A stretch of DNA of 59,616 nt from assembly GCF_026790065.1 (NCBI RefSeq), contig NZ_JALAMO010000017.1:1-59616 (forward strand), read 5' to 3'. This document shows positions 1-8,665 of this stretch, in pieces (the stretch's first letter is position 1; each line of letters opens with the position of its first letter). This DNA is from Bacillus sp. N13C7 (lineage in GTDB: Bacteria > Bacillota > Bacilli > Bacillales > Bacillaceae). Under the pieces are notes generated by a model. It had not been told where the DNA came from and made no database searches. It worked only from the letters and a program-made list of their open reading frames with translations. Position numbers and translations under genes: made by a program.

Positions 1-41
1 TTTAGTTTTCAAAGATCATTACTGCCGCTTAACGAAGCAGC
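1..41 (-). ncRNA. rRNA operon 5' leader with boxA-like element (partial)
   Basis: Read on the minus strand, the leader after promoter P2 contains a short inverted repeat around GCTGCTT...AAGCGGC and ends in TGATCTTTGAAAACTAAA, which resembles the boxA antitermination element of Bacillus rRNA leaders. The 16S gene itself would lie beyond base 1. By position relative to pdaB this is probably rrnI; that name is inferred from synteny. Confidence 0.75.
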
Positions 42-47
42 TTTATT

Positions 48-76
48 ACTATAACATTTAGCTTCCTTTAAGTCAA
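48..76 (-). promoter_or_regulatory. rRNA operon promoter P2 (sigma-A)
   Basis: On the minus strand TTGACT (71-76) and TATAGT (48-53) are separated by exactly 17 bases, a near-consensus sigma-A promoter. It fires leftward, out of the window, into the boxA-bearing leader. It is the proximal of two tandem promoters, the usual Bacillus rrn arrangement. Confidence 0.88.
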
Positions 77-142
77 CAACTTTTTTCGAAGTATTTAATG
101 AAGCTTTTAGTTGATGTCAGCTGTTTATCAGCGACGAATAAT

Positions 143-172
143 AATATATCACGGATATTATCAAAAGGTCAA
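143..172 (-). promoter_or_regulatory. rRNA operon promoter P1 (sigma-A)
   Basis: On the minus strand TTGACC (167-172) and TATATT (143-148) are separated by 18 bases. It lies about 95 bp upstream of P2 in the same direction, matching the tandem P1-P2 layout of B. subtilis rRNA operons. Confidence 0.8.
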
Positions 173-211
173 CACCTAATTTAAGCTATAAGTGAAGAGG
201 CATTTTATCGG

Positions 212-240
212 TTATATTCAATTGGCCATGCTCATAAGAT
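212..240 (+). promoter_or_regulatory. Candidate sigma-E promoter of pdaB
   Basis: TTATATT (212-218), a 14-base spacer and CATAAGAT (233-240) resemble the sigma-E pattern of an ATA-rich -35 and a CATACAAT-like -10. It sits 40 bp upstream of the pdaB start, and pdaB is a mother-cell sporulation gene, so a sigma-E promoter is reasonable. The -10 match is imperfect. Confidence 0.5.
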
Positions 241-280
241 GTAATACAAGAATGATGGACAAGATAAGGAGGCATCATCA

Positions 281-1045
281 GTGAATCACTTCTATGTGTG
301 GCACATTAAACGCGTGAAACAATTTATTATTATACTTATCGCCGCATTTGCAGCAGCCAGCTTTTTTTATATCCAAAGAGCTGTCCCGCTTCCCGTGTTT
401 TCAACTGACACCGGACCTAAAGCTATTTATAAAGGAGAAACGGATTCGAAAGACATCTCACTTACTTTTGATATCAGCTGGGGGGATGAGAGAGCAGAAC
501 CCATTCTTGATACCTTGAAAGCGAACGGAATTAAAAATGCGACATTTTTTCTTTCCGCTTCTTGGGCCGAACGTCACCCTGACACAGTGGCACGTATTGT
601 AAAGGATGGGCATCAAATCGGGAGCATGGGATACGCCTATAAAAACTATGCCAATTTAGAGAGCAGCGAAATAAAAAAGGATATTAACCGTGCTCAAACT
701 GCCTTTGAAAAGTTAGGGCTCAAAGACATACACCTATTAAGACCCCCAACCGGACAGTTTAATAAGAATGTTCTAACGGTCGCAAAGCAATACAATTATA
801 CAGTCGTTCATTACAGCGTGAACTCTCAGGATTGGACAAATCCCGGAGTTGAAAAAATCATCGACAATGTGACCAAGCAAGTTTCCGGAGGGGACATCAT
901 TCTATTACACGCATCCGACTCGGCAAAACAAACAGAAGAAGCGTTGCCTGATATCATCCATCAACTGAAAGAAAAAGGATTAAATAATGTTACCGTGGGT
1001 GATCTCATCGCAAATTCAGATGCCAAGTCTGCAGAAGTAAAGTAA
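281..1045 (+). CDS. pdaB: Sporulation polysaccharide deacetylase-family protein PdaB
   Basis: This 254-residue NodB-fold protein is needed to maintain B. subtilis spores at a late stage. An N-terminal hydrophobic segment (about residues 15-30) should anchor or export it. Several family motifs are intact: the first Asp in TFD (62-64), RPP (154-156), DW (184-185) and LLH (His210). The metal triad is not: the second Asp of TFDD is Ile65, and the two His of the HxxxH motif are Met116 and Tyr120. The start is GTG, chosen because AAGGAGG lies 9-10 bases upstream. It is one of only two plus-strand genes here, and its stop codon abuts that of convergent kbaA. Identity is secure; catalytic activity is doubtful from sequence. 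Confidence 0.95.
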   Translation: MNHFYVWHIKRVKQFIIILIAAFAAASFFYIQRAVPLPVFSTDTGPKAIYKGETDSKDISLTFDISWGDERAEPILDTLKANGIKNATFFLSASWAERHPDTVARIVKDGHQIGSMGYAYKNYANLESSEIKKDINRAQTAFEKLGLKDIHLLRPPTGQFNKNVLTVAKQYNYTVVHYSVNSQDWTNPGVEKIIDNVTKQVSGGDIILLHASDSAKQTEEALPDIIHQLKEKGLNNVTVGDLIANSDAKSAEVK

Positions 1046-1642
1046 TTATTTCGCTGCAAACTTCGGCAGCATCAGCAATTGGAAAGCATTACACGCCATT
1101 AACGGAAAAAGCATTAAATAAAGCCAGTCCTCATCATTTACTCTTAATGCAGGGAACCATTCTAGTGCAGTAATCACAACCATTAAAAACAACGATGACA
1201 CAAACGTTTTCTTAGAGGACTGCTTTTGCTTAATATAAGCTGTAATCACTCCAAAGATCAATAAAAATACTGGTAACCACGCATAGCCAGCCATCGATTC
1301 TCCGCTATCTCCAAAAAATAAAAAACGCACGTACATGAGATCAAAAGCAACAAACAGGATGAAAAACAGCTGAAGCAGATTCCATAATGATGAGGATCTT
1401 AATATCTCAAGCGCAAACCGGTGAACGGTTAGAAACACGAAAAAACCCATTTGGCTGATCACACTGAATATCATGCCAACACCGATAAACCAAAATAATA
1501 CAGAGAAAATCTGTCCCGCTTCAAAAGCAAGAAACAGCCCCTTATATTCTCCCCACTTTAAAGCAAAACCCACGATACTCGTGATAAGCGCTCCGACAGC
1601 TAAAATAGAAAAGAAAAAACGAACTAAACCACGGCTTTTCAT
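1046..1642 (-). CDS. kbaA: KinB-signalling pathway membrane protein KbaA
   Basis: This 198-residue integral membrane protein has about six hydrophobic segments and a lysine-rich loop near residue 140. KbaA is known in B. subtilis as a positive factor for the KinB branch of the phosphorelay that starts sporulation; its biochemical mechanism is not evident from the sequence. An upstream in-frame extension of 41 codons exists. I take the internal ATG at 1642 because the protein then begins MKSRGLVRFF and a GAGGGGT ribosome site lies just upstream. It is divergent from gerD and convergent with pdaB, with no spacer at the stops. Confidence 0.93.
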   Translation of the reverse strand: MKSRGLVRFFFSILAVGALITSIVGFALKWGEYKGLFLAFEAGQIFSVLFWFIGVGMIFSVISQMGFFVFLTVHRFALEILRSSSLWNLLQLFFILFVAFDLMYVRFLFFGDSGESMAGYAWLPVFLLIFGVITAYIKQKQSSKKTFVSSLFLMVVITALEWFPALRVNDEDWLYLMLFPLMACNAFQLLMLPKFAAK

Positions 1643-1688
1643 TTCTTTATTCAACCCCTCAAAAATCGCTAACCGCGATATTTTGTTA

Positions 1689-1718
1689 TGTATAATTCCA
1701 AACAGATGAATCATATTA
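1689..1718 (+). promoter_or_regulatory. Sigma-G promoter of gerD
   Basis: TGTATA (1689-1694), a 17-base spacer and CATATTA (1712-1718) match the sigma-G consensus closely. It ends 33 bp before the gerD start and agrees with gerD being a forespore-expressed germination gene. Confidence 0.85.
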
Positions 1719-1751
1719 AAAGTAAGACAAGTATGTGAAAGGAGCTTAAGC

Positions 1752-2309
1752 ATGTCAAAAGCCAAAACGCTATTGATGAGCTGTTTTTTGTTATTATCTG
1801 TAACAGCTTGTGCTCCAAAAGACCAAGCAGCGGATATGGACTATGATCAGACCAAAAAAATGGTTGTTGATATATTAAAAACTGATGATGGAAAGAAAGC
1901 CATTAAGGAATTATTAAACGATGATGCGATGAATGAAGCGCTGGTGATTGACCAAGATGCGATTAAAGGAACAATAGAGAAAACACTCACCTCTAAAAAG
2001 GGTGAAGAATTTTGGAAAAACATCTTTGAAGACACTGATTTTGCCGAAGGCTTTGCGAAAACTCTTCAGACAGAACATGAAAAAGTGATTAAAAAACTGA
2101 TGAAGGATCCGGATTACCAGAAGATGCTGATGGGCGTTATGCAGGATCCGGGCATGAATAAAAAGTACAGCGAACTGGCAAAAAGCCAAGAATTCCGCAG
2201 TTATTTAGAAGAGGTTATTAACGAAACACTTTCAAGCCCGCTTTACAAAAAACAGTTCGAAGATGAACTGAAAAAAGCAGCAAAAGACACTGCCAAGGAA
2301 AGTGAATAA
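1752..2309 (+). CDS. gerD: Spore germination lipoprotein GerD
   Basis: A 185-residue lipoprotein of the spore inner membrane, needed for nutrient germination and for clustering germinant receptors into the germinosome. The sequence shows a lysine-containing N-terminus, a hydrophobic stretch and a lipobox ending in TAC with the modified cysteine at residue 20. The rest is a highly charged, helix-rich region. The ATG start follows GAAAGGAG at a good distance. It is monocistronic: a sigma-G promoter lies upstream and a hairpin terminator immediately downstream. Its 5' end faces kbaA. Confidence 0.96.
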   Translation: MSKAKTLLMSCFLLLSVTACAPKDQAADMDYDQTKKMVVDILKTDDGKKAIKELLNDDAMNEALVIDQDAIKGTIEKTLTSKKGEEFWKNIFEDTDFAEGFAKTLQTEHEKVIKKLMKDPDYQKMLMGVMQDPGMNKKYSELAKSQEFRSYLEEVINETLSSPLYKKQFEDELKKAAKDTAKESE

Positions 2310-2315
2310 GAAGGA

Positions 2316-2350
2316 AGCCGGGATGCAGAGAATCCCGGTTTACCTTTTTT
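2316..2350 (+). terminator. gerD rho-independent terminator
   Basis: CCGGGAT (318-324 of the 2-kb block) pairs with ATCCCGG across a 7-base loop and is followed by a T-rich run TTTACCTTTTTT. The reverse strand carries a run of As on the other side, so it could also act weakly on salA transcripts, whose stop codon it touches. Confidence 0.85.
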
Positions 2351-3407
2351 ATACTTGCACTGACATTTTTGCAACAATTTTTTTTGCGATGTCTTGATAT
2401 ATTTCTCCTATAGGATGGCTTTTGTCATAAACAGACGGAGCAAATTGGTCCTTATCCCAATCTGGCTGTTTCAGCGGGATTCGTCCGAGTAAAGGCACAT
2501 TCAATTCCTCAGCCAGTTTATCTCCGCCGCCCTTCCCAAACACATATTCTCTTTCTCCTGTCTTTGCGCTCTCATAGTAAGCCATGTTCTCTATGACACC
2601 AACGACCTCGTGATCGGTTTTAATTGCCATAGAACCCGCTCTGGCTGCTACAAAAGCAGCTGTGGGATGCGGCGTTGATACGATGATTTCTTTACAGCTC
2701 GGAAGCATTGTATGTACATCTAGAGCAACGTCCCCTGTTCCAGGCGGTAGATCGAGAACGATATAGTCTACTTCTCCCCACTCTACTTCATGGAAAAAAT
2801 TATTCAGCATTTTGCCAAGCATCGGGCCTCTCCATACAACCGGCGCATTCTCTTCTACGAAAAAGCCCATTGACATCACCTTTACCCCGAAGCGTTCAAC
2901 AGGAAGAAGTTTCTCCCCTTCAATGGTTGGTCGTACAGTGATACCCATCATATCCGGCACACTGAAGCCATAAATATCTGCATCAATTAAACCGACCTTT
3001 TTCCCAAGACGAGCCAGAGAAATAGCAAGGTTTACTGACACAGTTGACTTGCCTACGCCGCCTTTACCGCTTGCTACAGCAAGAAAGACTGGCGGGTTAT
3101 CCATATTTAACAATGTTTTGTGCTCAGCTGAAGGCGCCCGGAATTTAGCAACCGTTTCTTCAGGCAGCTCTTCAAATCGAAGGCCAACTGTCTCAGCACC
3201 TGCCCCTTTTAACACGTTTACGATCTCTTGCTGAATCTGCATTTGTTCTGCAGTTCCGGTTTTTGCAAGTGCTATTTTTACACTAACATGCCGTTTTTCA
3301 GGCTTTATTTTAATTTCCTTAACGGCATCCAATTCTCCCAGAGGTCTTTGAAGAAAAGGTTCGCGCATTTCACCGATTAGTTTTCTTACTTCATCTTCTC
3401 TTATCAT
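2349..3407 (-). CDS. salA: Mrp/NBP35-family P-loop ATPase SalA
   Basis: This 352-residue protein has an N-terminal MIP18/DUF59-type domain (about 1-95) and a ParA/MinD-like ATPase domain with a deviant Walker A, GKGGVGKS, at 114-121. In B. subtilis SalA represses scoC and so raises exoprotease (aprE) expression. The wider Mrp family carries iron-sulfur clusters; the CxxC expected of cluster carriers is not evident here, which fits a regulator. It has its own promoter upstream and lies downstream of cwlD, separated by cwlD's terminator. Confidence 0.93.
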   Translation of the reverse strand: MIREDEVRKLIGEMREPFLQRPLGELDAVKEIKIKPEKRHVSVKIALAKTGTAEQMQIQQEIVNVLKGAGAETVGLRFEELPEETVAKFRAPSAEHKTLLNMDNPPVFLAVASGKGGVGKSTVSVNLAISLARLGKKVGLIDADIYGFSVPDMMGITVRPTIEGEKLLPVERFGVKVMSMGFFVEENAPVVWRGPMLGKMLNNFFHEVEWGEVDYIVLDLPPGTGDVALDVHTMLPSCKEIIVSTPHPTAAFVAARAGSMAIKTDHEVVGVIENMAYYESAKTGEREYVFGKGGGDKLAEELNVPLLGRIPLKQPDWDKDQFAPSVYDKSHPIGEIYQDIAKKIVAKMSVQV

Positions 3408-3444
3408 CGAACCTCACCCTTTTGTGTATTCGTTTACAATTATT

Positions 3445-3450
3445 ATTATA
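3445..3450 (-). promoter_or_regulatory. Extended -10 promoter of salA
   Basis: On the minus strand TGATATAAT gives a perfect TATAAT -10 with a TG extension, 38 bp before the salA start. No good -35 is visible at 17 bases; GACACC is the nearest. Confidence 0.6.
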
Positions 3451-3488
3451 TCATACATAAATGGCGGGTGTCTTATGCTTAGAACCAT

Positions 3489-3515
3489 AAGAAAACCCTC
3501 CTTACTCCGGAGGGT
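3489..3515 (-). terminator. cwlD terminator overlapping its stop codon
   Basis: On the minus strand ACCCTCC pairs with GGAGGGT around a 7-base loop, followed by TTTTCTT. The left arm is formed by the last codons of cwlD and the TAA stop lies in the loop. Confidence 0.85.
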
Positions 3516-4215
3516 CTCCTTTTTCTGTGAAATATCGCAAAATGCCCTTATATATGGAGGATGCCACCTTGTCCTGATATTTCGGCTTCCCGAGCATCCT
3601 CGCTTCGTTAGGATTGGATAAAAATCCGACTTCTACAAGCGCTCCCGGTTTGGTGACGTTTTGCATTAAATAGATACCATGAATCCGCTTTGCCTTCCGG
3701 GTCGTATTTTCTAGATTTCTTCTCAATTCATCCTGAATATATTTTGCGACTTTCTCATTTTCCGCATATTTTCCGTAGTAAAAGCTTTGCGCTCCGCTCC
3801 ACTTTTGCGACGGAATCGCATTGAGATGAATGCTAAGATAGAGTTCAGCCTCTGAATGGTTGATTAATTTAACCCGCTGTCTTAAGTCTTCGGCTTTTCG
3901 TCTGCTATAGCCCTTCGTTCCTTCTGGAGCGAGATCGGTATCACTTTCCCTGGTCATAATGACAAGCGCTCCTTGTTCCTGAAGGTAATCCCTGACTCTA
4001 AAGGCCACTTCCAAGGTTACATCCTTCTCTAACAGCTTTCCGCCGACTGCCCCGCCGTCTGGCCCGCCATGACCTGGATCTAAATATATAATTTTCCCGC
4101 TCAAAGGCAGACTCCATGGCTTCCAAGAATCATTATTGCTGAATTGATACTTGAATAGAAACAGTAATACGATGAAGCCTAGCAAAAAACTGAGCCATTT
4201 AAGCTTTTTCCTCAT
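3502..4215 (-). CDS. cwlD: N-acetylmuramoyl-L-alanine amidase CwlD
   Basis: This 237-residue Amidase_3 enzyme strips the peptide from muramic acid so that muramic delta-lactam can form in spore cortex; the lactam is recognised by germination lytic enzymes. An N-terminal membrane/signal segment covers about residues 6-21. Zinc and catalytic residues are all visible: His49 in DPGHGG, Glu63, His130 in LSIHLNA, and Glu196 in VEVGF. The ATG follows a GGGAGGGG ribosome site. It is followed by its own terminator and preceded by ybaK with a 59-bp gap. A CATATTT box on the minus strand near 4270 could be part of a sporulation promoter, but I cannot define it well. Confidence 0.95.
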   Translation of the reverse strand: MRKKLKWLSFLLGFIVLLFLFKYQFSNNDSWKPWSLPLSGKIIYLDPGHGGPDGGAVGGKLLEKDVTLEVAFRVRDYLQEQGALVIMTRESDTDLAPEGTKGYSRRKAEDLRQRVKLINHSEAELYLSIHLNAIPSQKWSGAQSFYYGKYAENEKVAKYIQDELRRNLENTTRKAKRIHGIYLMQNVTKPGALVEVGFLSNPNEARMLGKPKYQDKVASSIYKGILRYFTEKGDPPE

Positions 4216-4274
4216 CCCTTCCCCTCCCGCTTGTCCGTTATTACATAACTATGGGACAGGGCCGGGAAATATGA

Positions 4275-4718
4275 TTATCGCATGCGTAGCTTACATTGTT
4301 TTTCTCTTTGGACAAATCCTGCTGTCCACCAATCTTTAATAAACTTGTGTGCTGCTTCGTAAACCGTGTTTTTATCAAATGTTGCGTATTGCTCATGTAT
4401 CCAATTATAGAGATAATCAAAAAACTCCAGACGAAGCTCTTCTTCTTCTCTTGCAGAGCGGGCACTGATGCTCTGCATGGATTCTCCGTAATAGCCGAAT
4501 ATCCCAAAACGTCCGCCTAACAAATAAGCCTCTATAGCAAAATCAATACAGCCTTCGCTAATAATATCTCTTTCATCGTGTAAAAACGGGAATAATGGTT
4601 CCAGACAGTCCTTAACAGACTGAATAATTTGCCTTAGCGAGAGTTCTTTAAGCAAGTTCTTTTCTAATTCAAAATCCTTTTGGCGTTTCACATCCATAAA
4701 AGACAGTACCTCTGCCAT
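4275..4718 (-). CDS. ybaK: YbaK, DUF2521-type protein of unknown function
   Basis: This 147-residue soluble acidic protein has no signal peptide or membrane segment. It is predicted helix-rich, with conserved-looking aromatic patches near the middle (FGIFGYYGES) and end (WTAGF). I recognise it as B. subtilis YbaK (DUF2521 family) and know no demonstrated function. ATG follows AAGGAGAG. It lies upstream of cwlD with 59 bp between, so cotranscription with cwlD is possible. The ybaJ terminator and about 135 bp of sequence separate it from ybaJ. Confidence 0.85.
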   Translation of the reverse strand: MAEVLSFMDVKRQKDFELEKNLLKELSLRQIIQSVKDCLEPLFPFLHDERDIISEGCIDFAIEAYLLGGRFGIFGYYGESMQSISARSAREEEELRLEFFDYLYNWIHEQYATFDKNTVYEAAHKFIKDWWTAGFVQREKQCKLRMR

Positions 4719-4854
4719 ACAAATTCACTCTCCTTTTACCGATATTTTGAGGTTTGGATGGTGAAACCATGCCCGAATTCGGATGGAAATTCGCCCAAAT
4801 GAAGGTGCAGAGACTGATAACACAGGGAAGGAACAAATGTTCTGCAGACAATAA

Positions 4855-4887
4855 TTAAAAAAGCAGCCCCTTTAATAGGTCGCTGCT
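4855..4887 (-). terminator. ybaJ terminator
   Basis: On the minus strand AGCAGC pairs with GCTGCT across a loop of about 14 bases, followed by TTTTTTAATT, immediately after the ybaJ stop. Confidence 0.85.
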
Positions 4888-4890
4888 ATT

Positions 4891-5658
4891 TCATAATTTC
4901 ACGCTTCTTGTTGCAGAATATGTATGAATATACTGGTCCAATACAAATCCGCCTTTATCTTCATAAAAACCTGTGACGACAAAACCGGCATCAATTTGGC
5001 CTTTGATTTGGTCTTCTAGAGAATGTCCGAATTCCAGAGCCTCCTGATTTTCAATCAATTTTTTCACTTTATGTTTTGGAAGATCCTCTGAGTCGGCATA
5101 TGGAATGGAGTGTTTTACTTTTAAAATGCCTTGCTGTTCCAATTCTACATCAAACAGGAACACGACTGGATTGACAAACCCGGAAATGAGAACGCCGTTT
5201 GTTTTCAGCACACGGTACGCTTCCTTCCAGACCGGGAGGACATTCTCAACAAAAACATTGGCAACAGGATGTACAATGACATCAAAAGATTCATCATTAA
5301 ACTGACTGAGATCATCCATGCTTCCTTTGACAGTATGTATTGTGAGACCGTCGCGCTCAGCAACCATTCTGTCCTGATCCAGCTGTCTTTCTGAGTTATC
5401 TAATACAGTGACATCAGCGCCTGCAGCCGCCAAAATCGGGCCTTGTTGACCGCCACCTGATGCTAAACAGAGCACCTTCAGCCCTTTGATAGGGGGAAAC
5501 CAATCCTTCGGTACATTTTTCATTGGTGTCACCCTTATATCCCAATTACCTTTTTTCGCTTGTTCGATGACAGGCTGCTCAACAGCAACAGTCCATTCAT
5601 TGCCTGTTTCTACTTTTTGATCCCAGGCTTTGCTATTATGATCTACTAATACATTCAT
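4891..5658 (-). CDS. ybaJ: SAM-dependent methyltransferase YbaJ
   Basis: A class I Rossmann-fold methyltransferase of 255 residues. Motif I is visible as VLCLASGGGQQG (about 62-73) and the acidic residue ending strand beta2 as Asp87 (VLDNS). A later segment FDVIVHPVANVF is the motif IV region. The substrate is unknown; the methyltransferase-11-like core suggests a small molecule, which is inference only. It is a single-gene unit with an upstream extended -10 promoter and a downstream terminator. The start is ATG with a GGAGAA ribosome site. Confidence 0.85.
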   Translation of the reverse strand: MNVLVDHNSKAWDQKVETGNEWTVAVEQPVIEQAKKGNWDIRVTPMKNVPKDWFPPIKGLKVLCLASGGGQQGPILAAAGADVTVLDNSERQLDQDRMVAERDGLTIHTVKGSMDDLSQFNDESFDVIVHPVANVFVENVLPVWKEAYRVLKTNGVLISGFVNPVVFLFDVELEQQGILKVKHSIPYADSEDLPKHKVKKLIENQEALEFGHSLEDQIKGQIDAGFVVTGFYEDKGGFVLDQYIHTYSATRSVKL

Positions 5659-5686
5659 TAATCGTTCTCCTTACTTTAATGTATAG

Positions 5687-5692
5687 AGTATA
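5687..5692 (-). promoter_or_regulatory. Candidate ybaJ promoter (extended -10)
   Basis: On the minus strand TTGTTATACT contains TATACT with a TG extension, about 30 bp before the ybaJ start. No clear -35 is present. Confidence 0.5.
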
Positions 5693-6056
5693 ACAAATAT
5701 TTCTAGATTGAAATCGCTTTCCCTCTGCGTATTTAGAAGAAATTCATAAAAACGCAAAAAAACCACAAAGGAAATATGTGATTTACGTCAACAGATCTCA
5801 TAAATAATGTCATCCGGACAGTTGGAAAATCAGCTGTGAGATTTAACAGGTAGGTGATCAGTTTTTAATTGAACTGGATTGACGACATGCCTATTAAAAC
5901 ACTTTGACCAGCTTTCCAAGCTTCATTCAATTAAATGAGCTGGTAAAGAAATGAAAGATACAATGATTATTACAACAGGACTGTTTAGAAGCAAGCAATT
6001 TGTTTAGATGTATGCAGTGTACCAAGAAATTGTATATCGGCGTTATATTAAAACAC
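5693..6056. other. Gene-free gap between rpsI and ybaJ
   Basis: No convincing open reading frame with a ribosome site was found on either strand in this AT-rich stretch. It holds a compact inverted repeat at 5908-5943 (CCAGCT...AGCTGG with an inner CATT...AATG stem) and further imperfect repeats near 5800-5850. A weak minus-strand TTGCTT...TAATAA pair lies near 5970-5998. It may be spacer or may encode an untranslated RNA. Confidence 0.5.
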
Positions 6057-6090
6057 AAAAAAGCTCCCAACACAAGGTCGAGAGCTTTTT
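6057..6090 (-). terminator. rplM-rpsI operon terminator
   Basis: On the minus strand AAAAAGCTCTC pairs with GGGAGCTTTTT and is followed by TTG TG, 13 bp after the rpsI stop. It ends the rplM-rpsI transcript and probably read-through from truA. Confidence 0.88.
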
Positions 6091-6102
6091 GAAAACGCAA
6101 AA

Positions 6103-7059
<957 letters not shown>

Positions 7060-7065
7060 TATGAT

Positions 7066-7094
7066 ATCTTATAACTTTATGCAGACTCTGTCAA
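7066..7094 (-). promoter_or_regulatory. Sigma-A promoter of rplM-rpsI
   Basis: On the minus strand TTGACA (7089-7094) and TAAGAT (7066-7071) are exactly 17 bases apart, placing transcription start near 7059, just before the L13 leader stem. Confidence 0.88.
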
Positions 7095-7114
7095 GAAAAT
7101 ATTATACACCTGGT

Positions 7115-7858
7115 TTAGTTGTCATAGTAAACGTTCCATAAATATAGCCCGTGCCCCGGTGCTGTGCGCCCTGCCGCTTCGCGGTCCTTCGCTTCCAGCA
7201 TCCATTTCACGTCATCGGGAGAAATTTTTCCAATACCTGCATCCAGCAAAGTGCCCGCAATAATTCTGACCATATTATATAAGAAACCGCTGCCTGTGAT
7301 CCGCATTTGCAGGCCGTCAGCCGTCTCAGTCCAATCAAGTTCGTAAATCGTCCTTACCTTGTCCTGCACCTCTGTTTTAGCCGCGCAAAAGCTCGTAAAA
7401 TCATGTGTCCCTAAAAGATGCTTTGCCGCTTCTCTCATGTTCTGCACATTAAGGCGATATGAAAAATGGTAAGCGTAATGCCGTTTAAATACGTCCGGGT
7501 ATTTCTCCGTGTATACAAAATAGCGATATTCTTTTTTGACTGCGCTAAATCGTGCATGGAACCCATCATCCGCAATTTCTGCCTTTTTAACTGCGATATC
7601 GTCCGGAAGCAGTGCATTTAAGGCATACGGCCATCTCTCAACAGGGATAGACAGCGGAGTGTCAAAATGAATCACCTGTCCGGCTGCGTGAACCCCGCTG
7701 TCTGTTCTTCCTGACGAAACGACCGGAACTCTGTCTTTCGACTTATGCAGGACAGCCAAAGCCTTCTCCAGTTCATCCTGAACCGTTCTTTTACCTGGCT
7801 GAACCTGATAACCATTAAACAAATGTCCGTCATAAGAAATCGTGCATTTCAGTCTCAT
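7115..7858 (-). CDS. truA: tRNA pseudouridine synthase A (positions 38-40)
   Basis: A 247-residue TruA enzyme that isomerises uridines 38-40 in the anticodon stem of several tRNAs. The catalytic aspartate is Asp53 in the motif [10 protein letters not shown], and the FLYNMVR signature lies near residue 192. It follows ecfT by 9 bp and is the last gene of the ecfA1-ecfA2-ecfT-truA run; rplM's own promoter starts just downstream. ATG follows AGAGGTG. Confidence 0.96.
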   Translation of the reverse strand: MRLKCTISYDGHLFNGYQVQPGKRTVQDELEKALAVLHKSKDRVPVVSSGRTDSGVHAAGQVIHFDTPLSIPVERWPYALNALLPDDIAVKKAEIADDGFHARFSAVKKEYRYFVYTEKYPDVFKRHYAYHFSYRLNVQNMREAAKHLLGTHDFTSFCAAKTEVQDKVRTIYELDWTETADGLQMRITGSGFLYNMVRIIAGTLLDAGIGKISPDDVKWMLEAKDREAAGRTAPGHGLYLWNVYYDN

Positions 7859-7867
7859 ACAGCACCT

Positions 7868-8665
7868 CTAAGCTCTTAAGAAAAATAGCAAAGCAGCTAA
7901 TATCACCAAGCTGACAATGACAGAAGTGTCTTTTCCTGTCCAAACAAGCTTTCTGTATTTCGTACGTCCCTCTCCGCCTTGATAGCCTCTGGCTTCCATT
8001 GCCACTGCGAGCTCCTCAGCGCGTTTGAATGCACTGACGAAGAGAGGAACAAGAAGCGGGACAATAGCCTTCACTCTGTCTTTGACAGGTCCGCTTGTAA
8101 AATCAACGCCTCGGGCCATCTGAGCCTTCATAATCTTATCTGTCTCCTCCATCAAGGTCGGAATAAACCTTAAAGAAATTGACATCATAAGCGCCAGCTC
8201 GTGAACAGGAAGTTTTAATTTTTTCAGCGGATTCAGCAGCTGTTCCATTCCATCAGTAATTTCAATCGGAGTTGTTGTCAACGTTAATAACGTTGTAATT
8301 AAAATCAGATAGACGAATCTAAGAGAAATGAATATCCCTTGAACCAAACCGCCCTCATAGACTTTGAAAACACCTAAAGTAAAGATAACCGGCCCTTCAT
8401 GTGTCATGAAAATATGAAGAAGGAACGTAAAGAGGACAATCCAGATGATAGGCTTTAACCCTTTCATTAAAAAAGAAAAGGAGACTCTTGTTAAAGAAAC
8501 GACGCCAATTGTAAATAAACCAAGCAACGCATATGTCTGAACATTATTGGCTAAGAATACAATGCAGACAAATAAAAAGATCGTGATGAGTTTTGTTCTG
8601 GGGTCAAGCCGGTGCACAAGTGAGGAGCCCGGTACATACTTGCCGATAATCATGCTGTCCATCAT
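7868..8665 (-). CDS. ecfT: ECF transporter transmembrane subunit EcfT
   Basis: This 265-residue CbiQ-type membrane protein is the shared scaffold of group II energy-coupling-factor transporters, linking the two ATPases to exchangeable vitamin- or metal-binding S components encoded elsewhere. It has about five to six hydrophobic segments and the two diagnostic Ala-Arg-Gly motifs, in QMARGVDF (about 184) and MEARGYQGG (about 222), which sit in the coupling helices. It overlaps ecfA2 by 4 bp, so translation is probably coupled. Confidence 0.95.
   Translation of the reverse strand: MMDSMIIGKYVPGSSLVHRLDPRTKLITIFLFVCIVFLANNVQTYALLGLFTIGVVSLTRVSFSFLMKGLKPIIWIVLFTFLLHIFMTHEGPVIFTLGVFKVYEGGLVQGIFISLRFVYLILITTLLTLTTTPIEITDGMEQLLNPLKKLKLPVHELALMMSISLRFIPTLMEETDKIMKAQMARGVDFTSGPVKDRVKAIVPLLVPLFVSAFKRAEELAVAMEARGYQGGEGRTKYRKLVWTGKDTSVIVSLVILAALLFFLRA

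Noticed and set aside
1643..1765. 41-codon N-terminal extension of kbaA
   Set aside because: It overlaps the divergent gerD sigma-G promoter and 5' end and lacks a good ribosome site; the shorter form starts with a plausible membrane-protein N-terminus.
4741..4800. Short inverted repeats (ATGGT/ACCAT and GAATTC regions) between ybaJ and ybaK
   Set aside because: Too short and without conserved features to call a regulatory RNA; probably chance pairing in the ybaK leader.
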